Assembly (NCBI GenBank): GCA_012510445.1
Contig: JAAZIA010000045.1
Span: 1 to 64,000 of the forward strand
Source: Bacteroidales bacterium
Lineage (GTDB): Bacteria; Bacteroidota; Bacteroidia; Bacteroidales; UBA932
Length of the DNA: 64,000 nucleotides
Reading direction: 5' to 3'
Shown here: piece by piece, positions 10,901 through 20,727 of the stretch
Position numbering within the stretch: the first letter of the stretch is position 1
Layout of the letters: every line of letters starts with the position of its first letter
Notes under the pieces: model-generated
Database searches by the model: none
What the model saw: the letters and a program-made list of their open reading frames with translations, nothing else
Told to the model about the DNA's origin: nothing
Program-made: the position numbers and the translations under genes

Positions 10901-11659
10901 GAAGCCACTTAGATCCAGCTCCGTTAATTTTTCCTCTTCCAGGGTAACTCCGCCCCAGGTGTCAATGGATTGATTGGTGTTCCAGTGGGTTTTCTTGGTG
11001 TCTTTCCAGTTTGCTCCGTCCAGGGTGTTGTACAGTTCCATAAGAACGGAACGGAGTTCGCTTTCTTTTTGTTCAAAAACAAAAGTTTGTGTCTGGGCAA
11101 TTCCGGCATTGTCCCGGACTTCTACTTTTCCTGAACGAGGAGCTCCCGGATTGGAAGCTATCAGGAAATCCAGAGTGGCCGTGGACAATGCTCGGGTACC
11201 CGTATATTGGATCCAAGATTTGGCAGAGGCCTCTACTTCAACGGAATAATTTGTATTGTATTCCAATTGCAGGGAGTATGAACCGCCCCGGGCATCTACC
11301 ACGTTGGTTCCTTTTAGAATTAATGTATTGCGTGCACTTTGTGTTATAGAGACGGAAGTCTGCATGGTTCCGCTTTTAACCGTTAGTGTTGCTGTCACGT
11401 CAGAGGAAGAGGTGGCGGCAACGGCTTTCAGTTGTAACGTGGTATTCCCCGATCCGGAAGACGGGCTTACAGAGAAGCCTTTACCGGATACAGAGGCAGT
11501 CCAGGAAATGCTGTTGGTAGAAAGCTGGATGTTTTGTACGCCGCCTTCCTGTGGGAAAGATACCGTTTGCGGTTCTGCTTTTATAAACGGTTCATCTTCA
11601 CAACCGGTTGTAAACAACAATGCAGAAACAATAATAAAAGACGTAATAATTCTTTTCAT
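7952..11659 (-). CDS. Large lipoprotein with BACON-like N-terminal domains and two plant-type LRR blocks
   Basis: 1235 aa; lipobox LLFTTGC; BACON-type repeats; two copies of the LMxLYxxLDGxxW...LRR module; 9-bp overlap with the NSS gene end. Confidence 0.85.
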   Translation of the reverse strand: MKRIITSFIIVSALLFTTGCEDEPFIKAEPQTVSFPQEGGVQNIQLSTNSISWTASVSGKGFSVSPSSGSGNTTLQLKAVAATSSSDVTATLTVKSGTMQTSVSITQSARNTLILKGTNVVDARGGSYSLQLEYNTNYSVEVEASAKSWIQYTGTRALSTATLDFLIASNPGAPRSGKVEVRDNAGIAQTQTFVFEQKESELRSVLMELYNTLDGANWKDTKKTHWNTNQSIDTWGGVTLEEEKLTELDLSGFLLKGVLPAGLGSLADLRDLDVSSNPELTGALPGELGNLTALETLKAETTGLEGPLSGSLGNLNKLKVLLLSHNNIEGPLPKEWAGMTALESFDISHAKLKGSLPSEIFNGWKHLHTFKINDNPHLEGSLPKDLGQLETSASSLKLHWHNCSFEGGIPEEWGNLPDVCNELFVYGNKLTEQVPLSIQGHPSWTEDKWDRWVEQEQDQEIHGIRTQQDGLFLELEQVPDAQRECLMTLYDALDGVHWTKGKHWGSDLDIDQWEGVTVADSAIVGLHLSGFGLKGKLPSCLGELTSLKTIDVSNNPKVTGTLPKQLEKLPNLTLLKASETGLEGPLPASLGNLKKLTHLQLDHTEIDGTVPKEWAGMIALESFDISHAKLSKSLPSEIFSGWKHLHTFKINNNPHLKGDLPQALGELTTSAQSLALYLHECNFTGGIPLSWAGLPIVTERLSVYGNQLTHTIPAALIEHPCWEQWDAYKDNSNTHYIRSQQNNVFLDVENVLPTVSEITISKLLYNEISVSATVERQGSHPVTDRGIILNTTSRRMGSGPGTYQVSFKDLDENTLYTVKAYATSNAGTAYSPELTVTTPLYNRLTLVLTDDKNEPVQYAKVYLKQLSEETQPHYTAQRTAKQAAPKKTSLRIDPSQTDVLQSAAQWLSHLLKPYRAEVQKNLHLLRSGKRSLPGATPRPVLAANAQASGIEYDRQSSFSGQVLIEDIEPGTYGVRITEAYGILKDFYTIITVPEGKNTIAIENISTLPSTSQTMSLFKPNAGIRPFASPTPNDHVVALVHMENQYVRQFKGKILENIMLCPADTTASILIAANSDDQLEEIFEAFLIISKADTGSTQSVDPMQFIDFIENLSKHVIMIENVIPGRTNLVSQSEHNFKRIMIDGIKEEGKWDSVKDFFTESYVIKLEEGHSLLLNLVLTQQELHPVLMTDGEGPPVPGGNLIGLMGSSQENTGRATTLEDLGYNGNWHLGVTVRLP

Positions 11660-11714
11660 ACCACAAAGACGTTAAAACAATACATTTGGTTGCTTATATA
11701 CTAAACCGGCTGCT

Positions 11715-12578
11715 TTATGAAATCAGTTGCTTTATTACTTTTTCTGCCAGTTCTTTAAAAGCTTTTCCTGCCGGGTTCTTATCGTTGGCAGAAGGAATAC
11801 CCTCATCCCCACGCTCTCTCACACTTTGTACAATAGGTATTTCAGCCAGTACAGATAAGCCGTATTTTTCAGAAAGGTTTTTTGCTCCTCCCTTTCCAAA
11901 GATATAGTACTTATTATCCGGAAGTTCTTCCGGAGTAAACCAAGCCATGTTTTCAACAAGACCCAACACTTTTGTATTGAGGTCTTTATGGAAAAACATA
12001 TTCAGGCATTTTTCCACATCGGTTACCGAAATTTGCTGAGGAGTAGTAACTATTATGCCTCCGCTCAAAGGTATTTCCTGCATTAGGCTCAGGTGGATGT
12101 CTCCCGTTCCCGGGGGTAAGTCAACGAGCAGGAAATCCAGCTCTCCCCACCGTGTTTGCTGCAACAACTGCTTAAGGGCATTGCTGGCCATAGGTCCTCT
12201 CCAGATGAGTGCTTGGTCCGGTTTTGCAAAATACCCGATAGACATCCATTTTACTCCGTATTTTTCAATGGGAACGAATACCTGTACGTTATCGTCCAAA
12301 GGTTCCACTTGTGGATGCTGATCTTGTGTTCCTGTGAGGGTTGGGACGGAGGGACCGTAAATGTCTGCATCTGCCAACCCTACTTTATATCCCTCTAAAG
12401 CAAGGGCTACTGCCAAGTTGACAGCCACGGTAGATTTGCCTACGCCTCCTTTTCCACTGGCAATGGCTATTACATGTTTAACGCCTGTAAGGCCATCTAT
12501 CAAATCACTTGCTGCCGGCTCTTTTTTCTTGCCGGCAGGTTGCAGCGGCTTCATGGCCGCGTAATCTATTTTTGCCAT
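11715..12578 (-). CDS. apbC: Mrp/ApbC-type P-loop ATPase (Fe-S carrier family)
   Basis: 287 aa; IASGKGGVGKSTVAVNLA, VDLPPGTGDIHLSL, VENMAWFTPEELPDNKYYIFGKGG. No N-terminal MIP18/DUF59 region. Confidence 0.9.
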   Translation of the reverse strand: MAKIDYAAMKPLQPAGKKKEPAASDLIDGLTGVKHVIAIASGKGGVGKSTVAVNLAVALALEGYKVGLADADIYGPSVPTLTGTQDQHPQVEPLDDNVQVFVPIEKYGVKWMSIGYFAKPDQALIWRGPMASNALKQLLQQTRWGELDFLLVDLPPGTGDIHLSLMQEIPLSGGIIVTTPQQISVTDVEKCLNMFFHKDLNTKVLGLVENMAWFTPEELPDNKYYIFGKGGAKNLSEKYGLSVLAEIPIVQSVRERGDEGIPSANDKNPAGKAFKELAEKVIKQLIS

Positions 12579-12581
12579 ACT

Positions 12582-14732
12582 TTACTTTTTAATATCCATT
12601 TCTTTAAGCAGATAACCTGCTTGGCCGTATTTATCCATGATAAACAGCACGTATCTTATATCAACGGCAATACAACGTTGGAGCTCCGGTTCAAAGATTA
12701 CGTCACCACTCATAGATTCCCAGTTACCATCAAAAGCCAGGCCAAGAAGCTCTCCGTCTGCGTTGAGTACGGGAGAGCCCGAATTTCCTCCGGTTATGTC
12801 TGTGTTGGCAATAAAACCTGTTACTACTTCTTCACCGGGCAGGGCATACTGGCCGTAGTCTTTAGCGTGATAAAGTTGTTTTAATTTTTCAGGTACTACA
12901 AACTCCCAGTTGTCGGGATCTTCTTTTTCCATCACTCCTGTAAGGGTAGTGTAGTAATCGTAGATAACTCCGTCACGAGGTCTGTATGTTAGGACATTAC
13001 CATAAGTCAGGCGCATAGAGAAATTGGCATCGGGATACATAGCTTCTTCTTTTTTCATTTCCATCATGCCGGCCATCAAATTCCGGTGCCCGCGGGCATA
13101 TTGTCCGTAGTAAGGCATAATGGCCTGCTGGTATTCCATACTTTTCTCATTGACAGATTGTCCCAGTAACCAGGCCGGATCTTCCTGAACCTCTTTCCAG
13201 GCTTCTTCCCGCGTTGTTTCTTCTGCCATGCGCTCAATTAAGGCATCCACTTTGTCTTGTTCTGCAAAAAGCGTTTTAGCAAAAAGATCTTCTACATAAG
13301 TGTCTATATTGCCCGAGTAGTTGTTTTCAATGGTTTGGTATACGGTGGGGTGATATTCTGCACTTACTCTTTCTGCAAAAATTTTCAACATGGCTTTGGC
13401 TACCTTTACGTCTGTGGCCCGGTTGTAATTGGTGAAAAACCTGTTGGCTTGATTTTTAAGATTTTCTGCTTGTACAGGTCTGTCTGCACTCATGCGTCCA
13501 AACAACCGTGCTGCAAAAGCACTTACCTCAATGTTGCGTAGGGCTTCTGACAGGTAACGATTTACGTACATCATATCCCACTGCCCTTGAATGGATTCTT
13601 CAATGTCCCGGAGGGCTGTCCCGTATTTTTCACGACGTTTTTTCTTGGCTTGTACCCAGTTATTAAAGACAGCTTCTTCTTCTGCACGGCGTGCCCGAAC
13701 GTTTAGCTTTTTAAACGTTTCGTTCATTCCGGTCCATTTTTTCCAGGCGTTTGTACTTCCGGAATATTTGCTGGCGTATTGCAGCTGAACTTTGGGGTCT
13801 GCCAACATATCTTCCAGCAGCACGTTCTGACGAATGGTACGTACCTCAATACCAATCCCGTTGGTCAGTTGTTCCTGACGGTCTACCTCTATAGAGGTCA
13901 TATAGCGGGTGGTTGATCCGGGATACCCCAAGGTCATGACAAAATCTCCTTGTTGTACTCCTTTTAAGCTAACAGACAAGAAGTGCTTGGCTTGGTAGGG
14001 TTGGTTTTCCGGGGCATAAGCGGCCGGCTGGTTATCCGCTCCGGCATAAATACGAAACATGGCAAAGTCGCACGTCTGACGCGGCCAAATCCAGTTGTCT
14101 GTATCGGCTCCAAATTTTCCAATGGAAGAAGGAGGAGCTCCCACCAGGCGTACGTCTGTATACACTTTGTAGACTACAAAATAATATTGATTTCCTCCGT
14201 ACATGCTGTACAACCTTCCCATAAAGTGTGGGCTTTCTTCTTTGGCCCTTTCGGCAAAATCTTTGTTAAGCCGAGCTTCTGTTGCAGAACGGCTTTGCTC
14301 TGTGGTACAGGTATCGAGTACGGCCAGTACCTCTTTGGTCACGTCGGTCATCCGCTCCATGAAAGTAACTTGCAAACCGGGTGCGGGTAATTCTTCCCCT
14401 CTGTTTTTTGCCCAAAAACCGTCTTGCAGGTAATTGTGCTCTACGGTGCTAAGCCCATGTATGGCACCGTAACCGCAATGGTGGTTTGTCAGCAATAACC
14501 CTTCTGCAGAAACGACTTCTCCTGTACAGCCGCCTCCAAAAATAACGATGGCATCTTTCAGGCTGGACTTGTTAATGTCATAAATGTCTTCTGCATTGAG
14601 CCTAAGCCCGGCCTCTTTCATAGATTTGATATTAAGCTGATTGAGAAGCGGTAGCAACCACATTCCCTCGTCTGCACGTATAGTTCCGCTCATAAGCAGC
14701 AACGCGCATAGGATGTAACTTATTTTTTTCAT
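12582..14732 (-). CDS. dpp7: S46 family dipeptidyl-peptidase, DPP7-like
   Basis: 716 aa; TNHHCGYG, TGGNSGSPV; Gly 18 residues after the catalytic Ser (FDGNWE), as in DPP7 rather than DPP11 (Arg). Confidence 0.85.
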   Translation of the reverse strand: MKKISYILCALLLMSGTIRADEGMWLLPLLNQLNIKSMKEAGLRLNAEDIYDINKSSLKDAIVIFGGGCTGEVVSAEGLLLTNHHCGYGAIHGLSTVEHNYLQDGFWAKNRGEELPAPGLQVTFMERMTDVTKEVLAVLDTCTTEQSRSATEARLNKDFAERAKEESPHFMGRLYSMYGGNQYYFVVYKVYTDVRLVGAPPSSIGKFGADTDNWIWPRQTCDFAMFRIYAGADNQPAAYAPENQPYQAKHFLSVSLKGVQQGDFVMTLGYPGSTTRYMTSIEVDRQEQLTNGIGIEVRTIRQNVLLEDMLADPKVQLQYASKYSGSTNAWKKWTGMNETFKKLNVRARRAEEEAVFNNWVQAKKKRREKYGTALRDIEESIQGQWDMMYVNRYLSEALRNIEVSAFAARLFGRMSADRPVQAENLKNQANRFFTNYNRATDVKVAKAMLKIFAERVSAEYHPTVYQTIENNYSGNIDTYVEDLFAKTLFAEQDKVDALIERMAEETTREEAWKEVQEDPAWLLGQSVNEKSMEYQQAIMPYYGQYARGHRNLMAGMMEMKKEEAMYPDANFSMRLTYGNVLTYRPRDGVIYDYYTTLTGVMEKEDPDNWEFVVPEKLKQLYHAKDYGQYALPGEEVVTGFIANTDITGGNSGSPVLNADGELLGLAFDGNWESMSGDVIFEPELQRCIAVDIRYVLFIMDKYGQAGYLLKEMDIKK

Positions 14733-14776
14733 ACGGTTTATTTGTTTTTTGAGTTGTGATTATCTTACAAAGGTAA

Positions 14777-15394
14777 TTATAAATGATAAGAAAAAGATTT
14801 TCTATGTTGCAGAGTGGCACCGTGTTTTTTAAGGGCTATACGGTGTTCTTCTGTTGGGTATCCTTTGTTGCGGCCCCAACCGTATCCCGGAAACCAGGAA
14901 TCCAGTTCTTTCATGTACCGGTCGCGGTAGTTTTTGGCCAGTACAGAAGCTGCGGCAATAGAGGCAAAACGTGCATCTCCCTTGACAAAGCATTGGTGTG
15001 GAATGAGGTTCCCCGGCAAAGGATCCTTTCCCGGGGGTAAGTACGGATAAAACCGGTTGCCGTCAACCAGAATAAATTCCGGCGTTATGGACAATTTGTC
15101 TAGTGCTCGGTGCATGGCCGTAATGGATGCTCGCAGTATGTTCCATCGATCCACCTCGGCAGCAGAACACCAGGAAACACCCAAGCACAGCGCGTGTTTT
15201 TCTATGTATTCCCCTACCTTAAGGCGCTGTTTTTCACTCATTTTCTTAGAGTCTTGTAACAGAGGATGGCTGAACCCGCAAGGAAGAATAACGGCAGCTG
15301 TAAAGACAGGACCTGCCAGGGAACCTCTGCCGGATTCATCACAGCCTGCCTCTTTTCTTCCCGCTATAAGGTGCGGAAACAAAGGGGAATACAT
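14777..15394 (-). CDS. rnhB: Ribonuclease HII
   Basis: 205 aa; AGCDESGRGSLAGPVFTAAVIL, DSKKMSEKQR. Confidence 0.96.
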   Translation of the reverse strand: MYSPLFPHLIAGRKEAGCDESGRGSLAGPVFTAAVILPCGFSHPLLQDSKKMSEKQRLKVGEYIEKHALCLGVSWCSAAEVDRWNILRASITAMHRALDKLSITPEFILVDGNRFYPYLPPGKDPLPGNLIPHQCFVKGDARFASIAAASVLAKNYRDRYMKELDSWFPGYGWGRNKGYPTEEHRIALKKHGATLQHRKSFSYHL

Positions 15395-15399
15395 ATGTA

Positions 15400-15428
15400 C
15401 AAAGGTAAAGGAAAAATGATTACCTTTG
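15400..15428. promoter_or_regulatory. Divergent paired -7 elements (CAAAGGTA-N13-TACCTTTG)
   Basis: Between rnhB and the EF-G paralog; same 13-bp spacer as aspS/thyA. Confidence 0.75.
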
Positions 15429-15470
15429 ACGGCCTATATTAGGCCGAAAACAAATAAAACGTTTTATTGA

Positions 15471-17624
15471 ATGAAAACTTATACAACAGAACAAATTCGC
15501 AACGTGGTTCTGATGGGAAATACCAAATCCGGAAAAACCACTCTTGCAGAATCCATGATGCTGGAAGGCAAAGTGATTGACCGTCGTGGAACCGTTGAAG
15601 CCAAAAACACCGTATGCGACAATACGGAAATTGAACAATTGTATCAGAGGTCCATTTATCCTACACTCTTTTATACAGAGTACGGAGATTTTAAACTGAA
15701 CTTTATAGATACACCGGGCTCTGACGATTTCATAGGCGGTCTTATATCGGCTTTCCGGGTGGCAGACTCGGGCGTAATGCTTGTTAACGGACAGCATGGC
15801 GTAGAGGTGGGAACAGAAATTTTTTCCCGCTATGCAGAACAACACAACAAACCGCTTTTTCTGGCCATAAGCCAATTGGATCACGAAAAAGCCAATTGGG
15901 ATGCCAGTCTGGACTCCCTTAAAGAAGCTTTTGGAAGCAAAGTATGTCCGCTCCAGTTTCCTGTAGAAACGGGACAGGCATTTGATTCTTATGTAGATGT
16001 GCTTTCCATGAAAATGTACCGCTTTAAAGACGACAGTGGTAATCGCGAAGAGCTGGACATTCCGGCAGAACTGACAGAGCAGGCAGAGGAACTTCATGCA
16101 GAGTTGATTGAGCGCGCTGCAGAAGCAAGCGAAGAATTGATGGAATTATTCTTTGAAACAGGAAGCCTCACACCGGAGCAAATCACACAAGGTTTGACTT
16201 TGGGATTTAGCAAATGCGAGATCATGCCTTTGGTTATTGTTTCCGGGAAAAAAGACATTGGCGTAAAACGCCTCTTGGAGCTCATAACCCTTATAGCTCC
16301 CCATCCGGGGCAGACAAGCGCCAAAACCGTTTCCGGAGAAGAAGTTCCTTGTGATGTAAACGGACCGGCCTCGCTGTATGTTTATAAAACCAGTCAAGAG
16401 CAACACTTGGGAGATATTGCTTATTTCCGTGTAATGTCGGGGAAAATCACAGAAGCCCTGGACTTGGTTAATGTTAATAACGGTAGCAGGGAAAGGATAT
16501 CGGCACTCTACGTGGCAGCCGGAAAAAAACGTGAAAAGGTTACACACCTGGTTGCCGGCGATATGGGTTGTACCGTTAAGCTTAGAAGTGCTAAATCTAA
16601 CCATACTCTTAATGCAGCCGGAAAAGATTGGGAATTTGAGCCCATTACATTCCCGCCTGCAAAGTTCAGAACAGCCATAAAGGCCAAGTCTGACAAAGAC
16701 GACGAAAAATTGGGAGAAATCCTGAACAAGGCTTCTGCAGAAGACCCCACCATTGTGGTAGAATATTCTAAAGAGCTTAAACAAATTATTGTTAGCGGAC
16801 AGGGAGAGCACCACATCAATACACTCAAATGGCATATCAACAATACACACAAAATGGAAGTGGATTTGCTGGCTCCCAAGATTCCTTACAGAGAAACCAT
16901 TACAAAAATGGCAGCTTCCAGCTACCGCCACAGAAAACAGTCGGGCGGTGCAGGGCAATTTGGTGAAGTCCATATGCTAATAGAGCCTTACGTAGAAGGG
17001 GCTCCGGAAAATACCCGCTTTAAGGTAGACGGAAAAGAATTGGTGCTTTCCATTCGAGGACGTGAAGAACACACTATGGAGTGGGGTGGTAAACTGGTTT
17101 ACTACAACTGTATTGTAGGAGGTTCTATTGACGGCCGTTTTATGCCGGCCATTCTTAAGGGGATTATGGAAAGAATGGAAGAAGGGCCTTTGACAGGGTC
17201 GTATGCCCGTGATATCAATTGCTATGTGTATGACGGTAAAATGCACCCGGTTGATTCTAACGAAATTTCCTTTAAACTGGCAGGACGTAATGCGTTCCGG
17301 GATGCTTTCAGGAAAGCAGGACCCAAGATTATGGAACCCATCTATTTAGTAGAGGTATTGGTGCCGTCGGATTGTATGGGTGATGTAATGAGTGACCTGC
17401 AGAACCGTAGGGCATTGATAGAAGGCATGAGCAGTGAAAAAGGATTTCAGGTGCTTAGGGCCAAAGTGCCCTTGGCAGAACTGAATAAATATTCAACCAC
17501 ACTCAGCTCACTTACTTCCGGTAGGGCAAGCTTTACCATGACACTTGCAGAATACACACAAGTTCCTGCTGATATTCAGGAAAAACTGTTGAGAGAATAC
17601 GAAGAAGAAGAGAAAGACGAATAA
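15471..17624 (+). CDS. EF-G paralog (EF-G2-like translation factor GTPase-family protein)
   Basis: 717 aa, EF-G domain organisation throughout; divergent GTPase motifs [21 protein letters not shown]. Confidence 0.92.
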   Translation: MKTYTTEQIRNVVLMGNTKSGKTTLAESMMLEGKVIDRRGTVEAKNTVCDNTEIEQLYQRSIYPTLFYTEYGDFKLNFIDTPGSDDFIGGLISAFRVADSGVMLVNGQHGVEVGTEIFSRYAEQHNKPLFLAISQLDHEKANWDASLDSLKEAFGSKVCPLQFPVETGQAFDSYVDVLSMKMYRFKDDSGNREELDIPAELTEQAEELHAELIERAAEASEELMELFFETGSLTPEQITQGLTLGFSKCEIMPLVIVSGKKDIGVKRLLELITLIAPHPGQTSAKTVSGEEVPCDVNGPASLYVYKTSQEQHLGDIAYFRVMSGKITEALDLVNVNNGSRERISALYVAAGKKREKVTHLVAGDMGCTVKLRSAKSNHTLNAAGKDWEFEPITFPPAKFRTAIKAKSDKDDEKLGEILNKASAEDPTIVVEYSKELKQIIVSGQGEHHINTLKWHINNTHKMEVDLLAPKIPYRETITKMAASSYRHRKQSGGAGQFGEVHMLIEPYVEGAPENTRFKVDGKELVLSIRGREEHTMEWGGKLVYYNCIVGGSIDGRFMPAILKGIMERMEEGPLTGSYARDINCYVYDGKMHPVDSNEISFKLAGRNAFRDAFRKAGPKIMEPIYLVEVLVPSDCMGDVMSDLQNRRALIEGMSSEKGFQVLRAKVPLAELNKYSTTLSSLTSGRASFTMTLAEYTQVPADIQEKLLREYEEEEKDE

Positions 17625-17640
17625 CCGTTTTTCCGTAACC

Positions 17641-18291
17641 ATGATCAAAGCAGATTATATTACAAAGTCATTCGGCAGCGTGCAGGTACTGAAAGGAGTT
17701 TCTCTGGAAGTAGCACCTGCCGAAGTGCTTTGTATAACCGGGGCCAGTGGTGCCGGTAAAACTACTTTTCTACAAATCATAGGAACCCTTTTAAGGCCCG
17801 ATATGGGACAGGTCTGGATTGCAGACACTCCCGTTATGGAGCTTAAGAAAGACCGGTTGGCAGACTTCAGAAACAAACATATTGGGTTTGTTTTTCAGTT
17901 TCATCACTTGCTTCCGGAATTTACAGCGTTGGAAAATGTGTGCATTCCGGGATTGATTGCCAAAGATCCCGCAGATAAGGTGCGGACCAGAGCAAAAGAG
18001 CTTTTGGATTTCTTAGGTATGGGACATAGGATGGAACATAAACCGTCCGAGCTGAGCGGAGGAGAACAGCAACGGGTTGCCGTTGCCCGAGCGCTTGTAA
18101 ACCGTCCTAAAGTATTGCTGGCCGATGAGCCTTCGGGGAATTTAGATACGCGCAACAAAGAGGAGTTGCACCGCTTGTTCTTTCAGTTGCGTGATACCTA
18201 CCGGCAAACCATCGTTCTTGTTTCCCACGACCCGTCACTGGCAACGCTGAGCGACCGCAGCCTGATCATGAGTGATGGCCTTATTTTGTGA
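17641..18291 (+). CDS. lolD: ABC transporter ATP-binding protein, LolD-like
   Basis: 216 aa; [34 protein letters not shown]. Confidence 0.88.
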   Translation: MIKADYITKSFGSVQVLKGVSLEVAPAEVLCITGASGAGKTTFLQIIGTLLRPDMGQVWIADTPVMELKKDRLADFRNKHIGFVFQFHHLLPEFTALENVCIPGLIAKDPADKVRTRAKELLDFLGMGHRMEHKPSELSGGEQQRVAVARALVNRPKVLLADEPSGNLDTRNKEELHRLFFQLRDTYRQTIVLVSHDPSLATLSDRSLIMSDGLIL

Positions 18292-19078
18292 CGTGGAACC
18301 ATTCCGTTTCAAATATTTTTCTCTACAACATCACCGTTCGGCCATGCGGCTGACCACAGACAGCGTGCTGTTAGGCGCTTGGGTACGGACAGGAGCCACA
18401 GCTCAAGCTGTTGTCCATATCACAACTCCCCAAACGGTCTTGGATGTGGGGACAGGTTGCGGTATTCTGGCACTCATGATGGCGCAGCGCTTTCAGCAAG
18501 CCCGTATCTATGCCATAGATATAGACGAACTTTCTGTGCGGGAGGCAAGAGAAAACGTCAGTCTTTCTCCCTGGCCGGAACGTATCTGCATTTTTGAAGG
18601 GGATTTTAGGAGTTTTGTTTTGCCCCATACGTATGATCTGATCATTACCAATCCGCCTTATTTTCGCGGGGCATTACTAAGTTCTTATGCACGGCGTACC
18701 AGAGCACGTCATAGCGACGACAGCAGCATAACGCATGAAGAGTTGCTCAAAGGGGCGGTACACAAGTTGACAGAAGATGGAGTTTTTGCGCTGATTTTGC
18801 CTGCAGATAGAGAAGTTGGTTTTCTTTCCATGGCCCTTAAAGGTTCGGTTCCCCTTTATCCGTCAAGAATTACACGGGTAACTGCCGGCAGCGCCCTAAG
18901 CTGTAACAACAGCACCCTTTGGAGCACTACGGATGAAGAGCCTACACGCGTTTTATTGGAGCTGACAAAAAAACAAACAACGCCCCGGATAGAGACGTTG
19001 CCGATGTATGATAAAGGCAGGGGTAAATACAGCCCGCAATATATGGCGCTTATAAAGGATTTTTACCTTTGGGCTTGA
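18272..19078 (+). CDS. trmN6: tRNA1(Val) (adenine(37)-N6)-methyltransferase
   Basis: 268 aa; [33 protein letters not shown]. Overlaps the lolD 3' end by 20 bp. Confidence 0.9.
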   Translation: MMALFCDVEPFRFKYFSLQHHRSAMRLTTDSVLLGAWVRTGATAQAVVHITTPQTVLDVGTGCGILALMMAQRFQQARIYAIDIDELSVREARENVSLSPWPERICIFEGDFRSFVLPHTYDLIITNPPYFRGALLSSYARRTRARHSDDSSITHEELLKGAVHKLTEDGVFALILPADREVGFLSMALKGSVPLYPSRITRVTAGSALSCNNSTLWSTTDEEPTRVLLELTKKQTTPRIETLPMYDKGRGKYSPQYMALIKDFYLWA

Positions 19079-19080
19079 AT

Positions 19081-19683
19081 TTACTTGTCTTTTTTCTCCA
19101 GTTGTTTGTTAATAAAATCCCTGAAAATTTTATTGCTAAACTGTTCTTCTGCAAAGTAAAATCCAGCTATTTTTTTGGCAGAAAGGACTTTTAAAAACTT
19201 TTGGTGGTATTCCAACCGTACCCGACTTTCTTCTTCAAAGGTTTGTATAAACCTTTCTAAAGCATTTTCAACGGAAGGCACAGGCTTTGAGGAATGGTCT
19301 TCGCCAAAGGAGCGTAGGCCGGCATCGCGATGATCACCGGCTAGGGTACGTCCTTCCGATGAACCTCTAGGATTTAAAGCTCGGTACATTTCTGTTTTGG
19401 CTTGTCCGCGTTTGTGCATTACGGCTTTAATTTTTCCGTCCAGTTCGTTATACAAGGGCCAGAATTTCTCGGCTTCCTCTGCCGTAAATCCTACTTTTTG
19501 TGTAATGAAAGCTACTTTTTGTGCCTGCAGGGCTTCACTGTAAGCTTTCCTGTCTTTATTAAACTTTTGTGGTTCCTGTGTTTCTTCTGTTGCTTCCATA
19601 GACGGCACCTGGATTTTTATACTTTGTGCACTTACAATAAGCGGGCACAAATATAAAAAGCAGAGTAATAGTAAACGCTTCAT
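19081..19683 (-). CDS. Periplasmic Spy/CpxP-like hypothetical protein in ECF-sigma operon
   Basis: 200 aa; signal peptide; LTAEEAEKFWPLYNE-type motif (FTAEEAEKFWPLYNELDGKIK). Confidence 0.6.
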   Translation of the reverse strand: MKRLLLLCFLYLCPLIVSAQSIKIQVPSMEATEETQEPQKFNKDRKAYSEALQAQKVAFITQKVGFTAEEAEKFWPLYNELDGKIKAVMHKRGQAKTEMYRALNPRGSSEGRTLAGDHRDAGLRSFGEDHSSKPVPSVENALERFIQTFEEESRVRLEYHQKFLKVLSAKKIAGFYFAEEQFSNKIFRDFINKQLEKKDK

Positions 19684-20150
19684 GGTAAATGTCTTACATC
19701 GTAGATTAAGTTCAAATCAAGGTGTACTGGGTCAAATCCCGGATAGTTCATATAGTCCATAAGGTCTTCTATATCCATATCTAATAAAAAATGGGATTCG
19801 TCATCTTCCGGAAGACCCTCCAACACCAAATCGTATACCTTACGGTGGTCAAGACCCCAGTAAGGCCACTCGCTAAGAATGGATAATTCTTCTGTTTGCA
19901 AGGTGTCTGTCTTGCCTTTGGTAATGGTTATCATCAACAAATAGCCCAGTCCAAACAGAAGTGCAAAAGCAGCTGCTAATTGCAGTTGAGGCAACAACAA
20001 ACGCATAAACGACCGACCTTTTTCCTTGTCAGTTGCTTTTTCCTGAACAGCTGCCGAAGACCAGCGGGCTTCTACTTGTTCAAAGTAGCCCTCCGGAACG
20101 GTGAACGGGTTCTCTTTCAGGTGCGGGTTATTTAGTGTTTTGTTGCTCAT
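19680..20150 (-). CDS. Small single-TM protein, putative anti-sigma factor
   Basis: 156 aa; N-terminal NPFTVPEGYFEQVEAR motif and one TM; directly downstream of the ECF sigma gene. Confidence 0.6.
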   Translation of the reverse strand: MSNKTLNNPHLKENPFTVPEGYFEQVEARWSSAAVQEKATDKEKGRSFMRLLLPQLQLAAAFALLFGLGYLLMITITKGKTDTLQTEELSILSEWPYWGLDHRKVYDLVLEGLPEDDESHFLLDMDIEDLMDYMNYPGFDPVHLDLNLIYDVRHLP

Positions 20151-20185
20151 TATTCAATCGTTAGACAGATATAAAATCAAAAGGT

Positions 20186-20713
20186 TTAAAGGAGTAACTC
20201 CCGCAGTGTTTTCTGTACTTTTGTATAGGCATGATGGTAAGAGGCCTTCAAAGCACCTACAGAGGTCCCTAAAATTTGTGACATATCTTCGTACTTTATC
20301 TCGTCAAAATAACGCATGTTAAATACAAGACGCTGTTTTGACGGTAAACGTTGAATGGCTTCCTGTAAAGCTTTCTGTATTTGATCTCCGGAAAAATAAG
20401 AGGTGTCTGCTTCCAGGCGTTCTTCAACCGACAGGTTGGTATAGGCCTTGTTTTTCTTAAGAAAGGTCAATACTTCATTGGTAGCAATGCGATACAACCA
20501 GGTAAACAACTGTGATTTCCATCGGAAAGAAGGCAGTCCGGTCCATGCTTTTATGAGGGTGTTTTGCAGCACATCGTCTGCATCGTCATGCGACAGGACC
20601 ATTTTGCGAATATGCCAGTACAAACGCCGGCTGTATTGCCGTACAACCTCTTCAAAAGCCTGATTGTACAGCCCCTCTTCGCATAATTCCCGTAATTCTT
20701 TGTCTGACATCAC
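20186..20713 (-). CDS. RNA polymerase sigma-70 factor, ECF subfamily
   Basis: 175 aa; DADDVLQNTLIKAW, FTWLYRIATNEVLTFLKK, region 4 RLPSKQRLVFNMRYFDEIKYEDMSQILGTSVGALKASYHHA. Confidence 0.95.
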   Translation of the reverse strand: MMSDKELRELCEEGLYNQAFEEVVRQYSRRLYWHIRKMVLSHDDADDVLQNTLIKAWTGLPSFRWKSQLFTWLYRIATNEVLTFLKKNKAYTNLSVEERLEADTSYFSGDQIQKALQEAIQRLPSKQRLVFNMRYFDEIKYEDMSQILGTSVGALKASYHHAYTKVQKTLRELLL

Positions 20714-20727
20714 CCTGTGTTAAGAGT

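Noticed and set aside
15420-16973. Long minus-strand ORFs (225 and 275 aa) opposite the EF-G paralog
   Set aside because: Cys/Phe/His-rich shadow ORFs antisense to a clearly coding gene.
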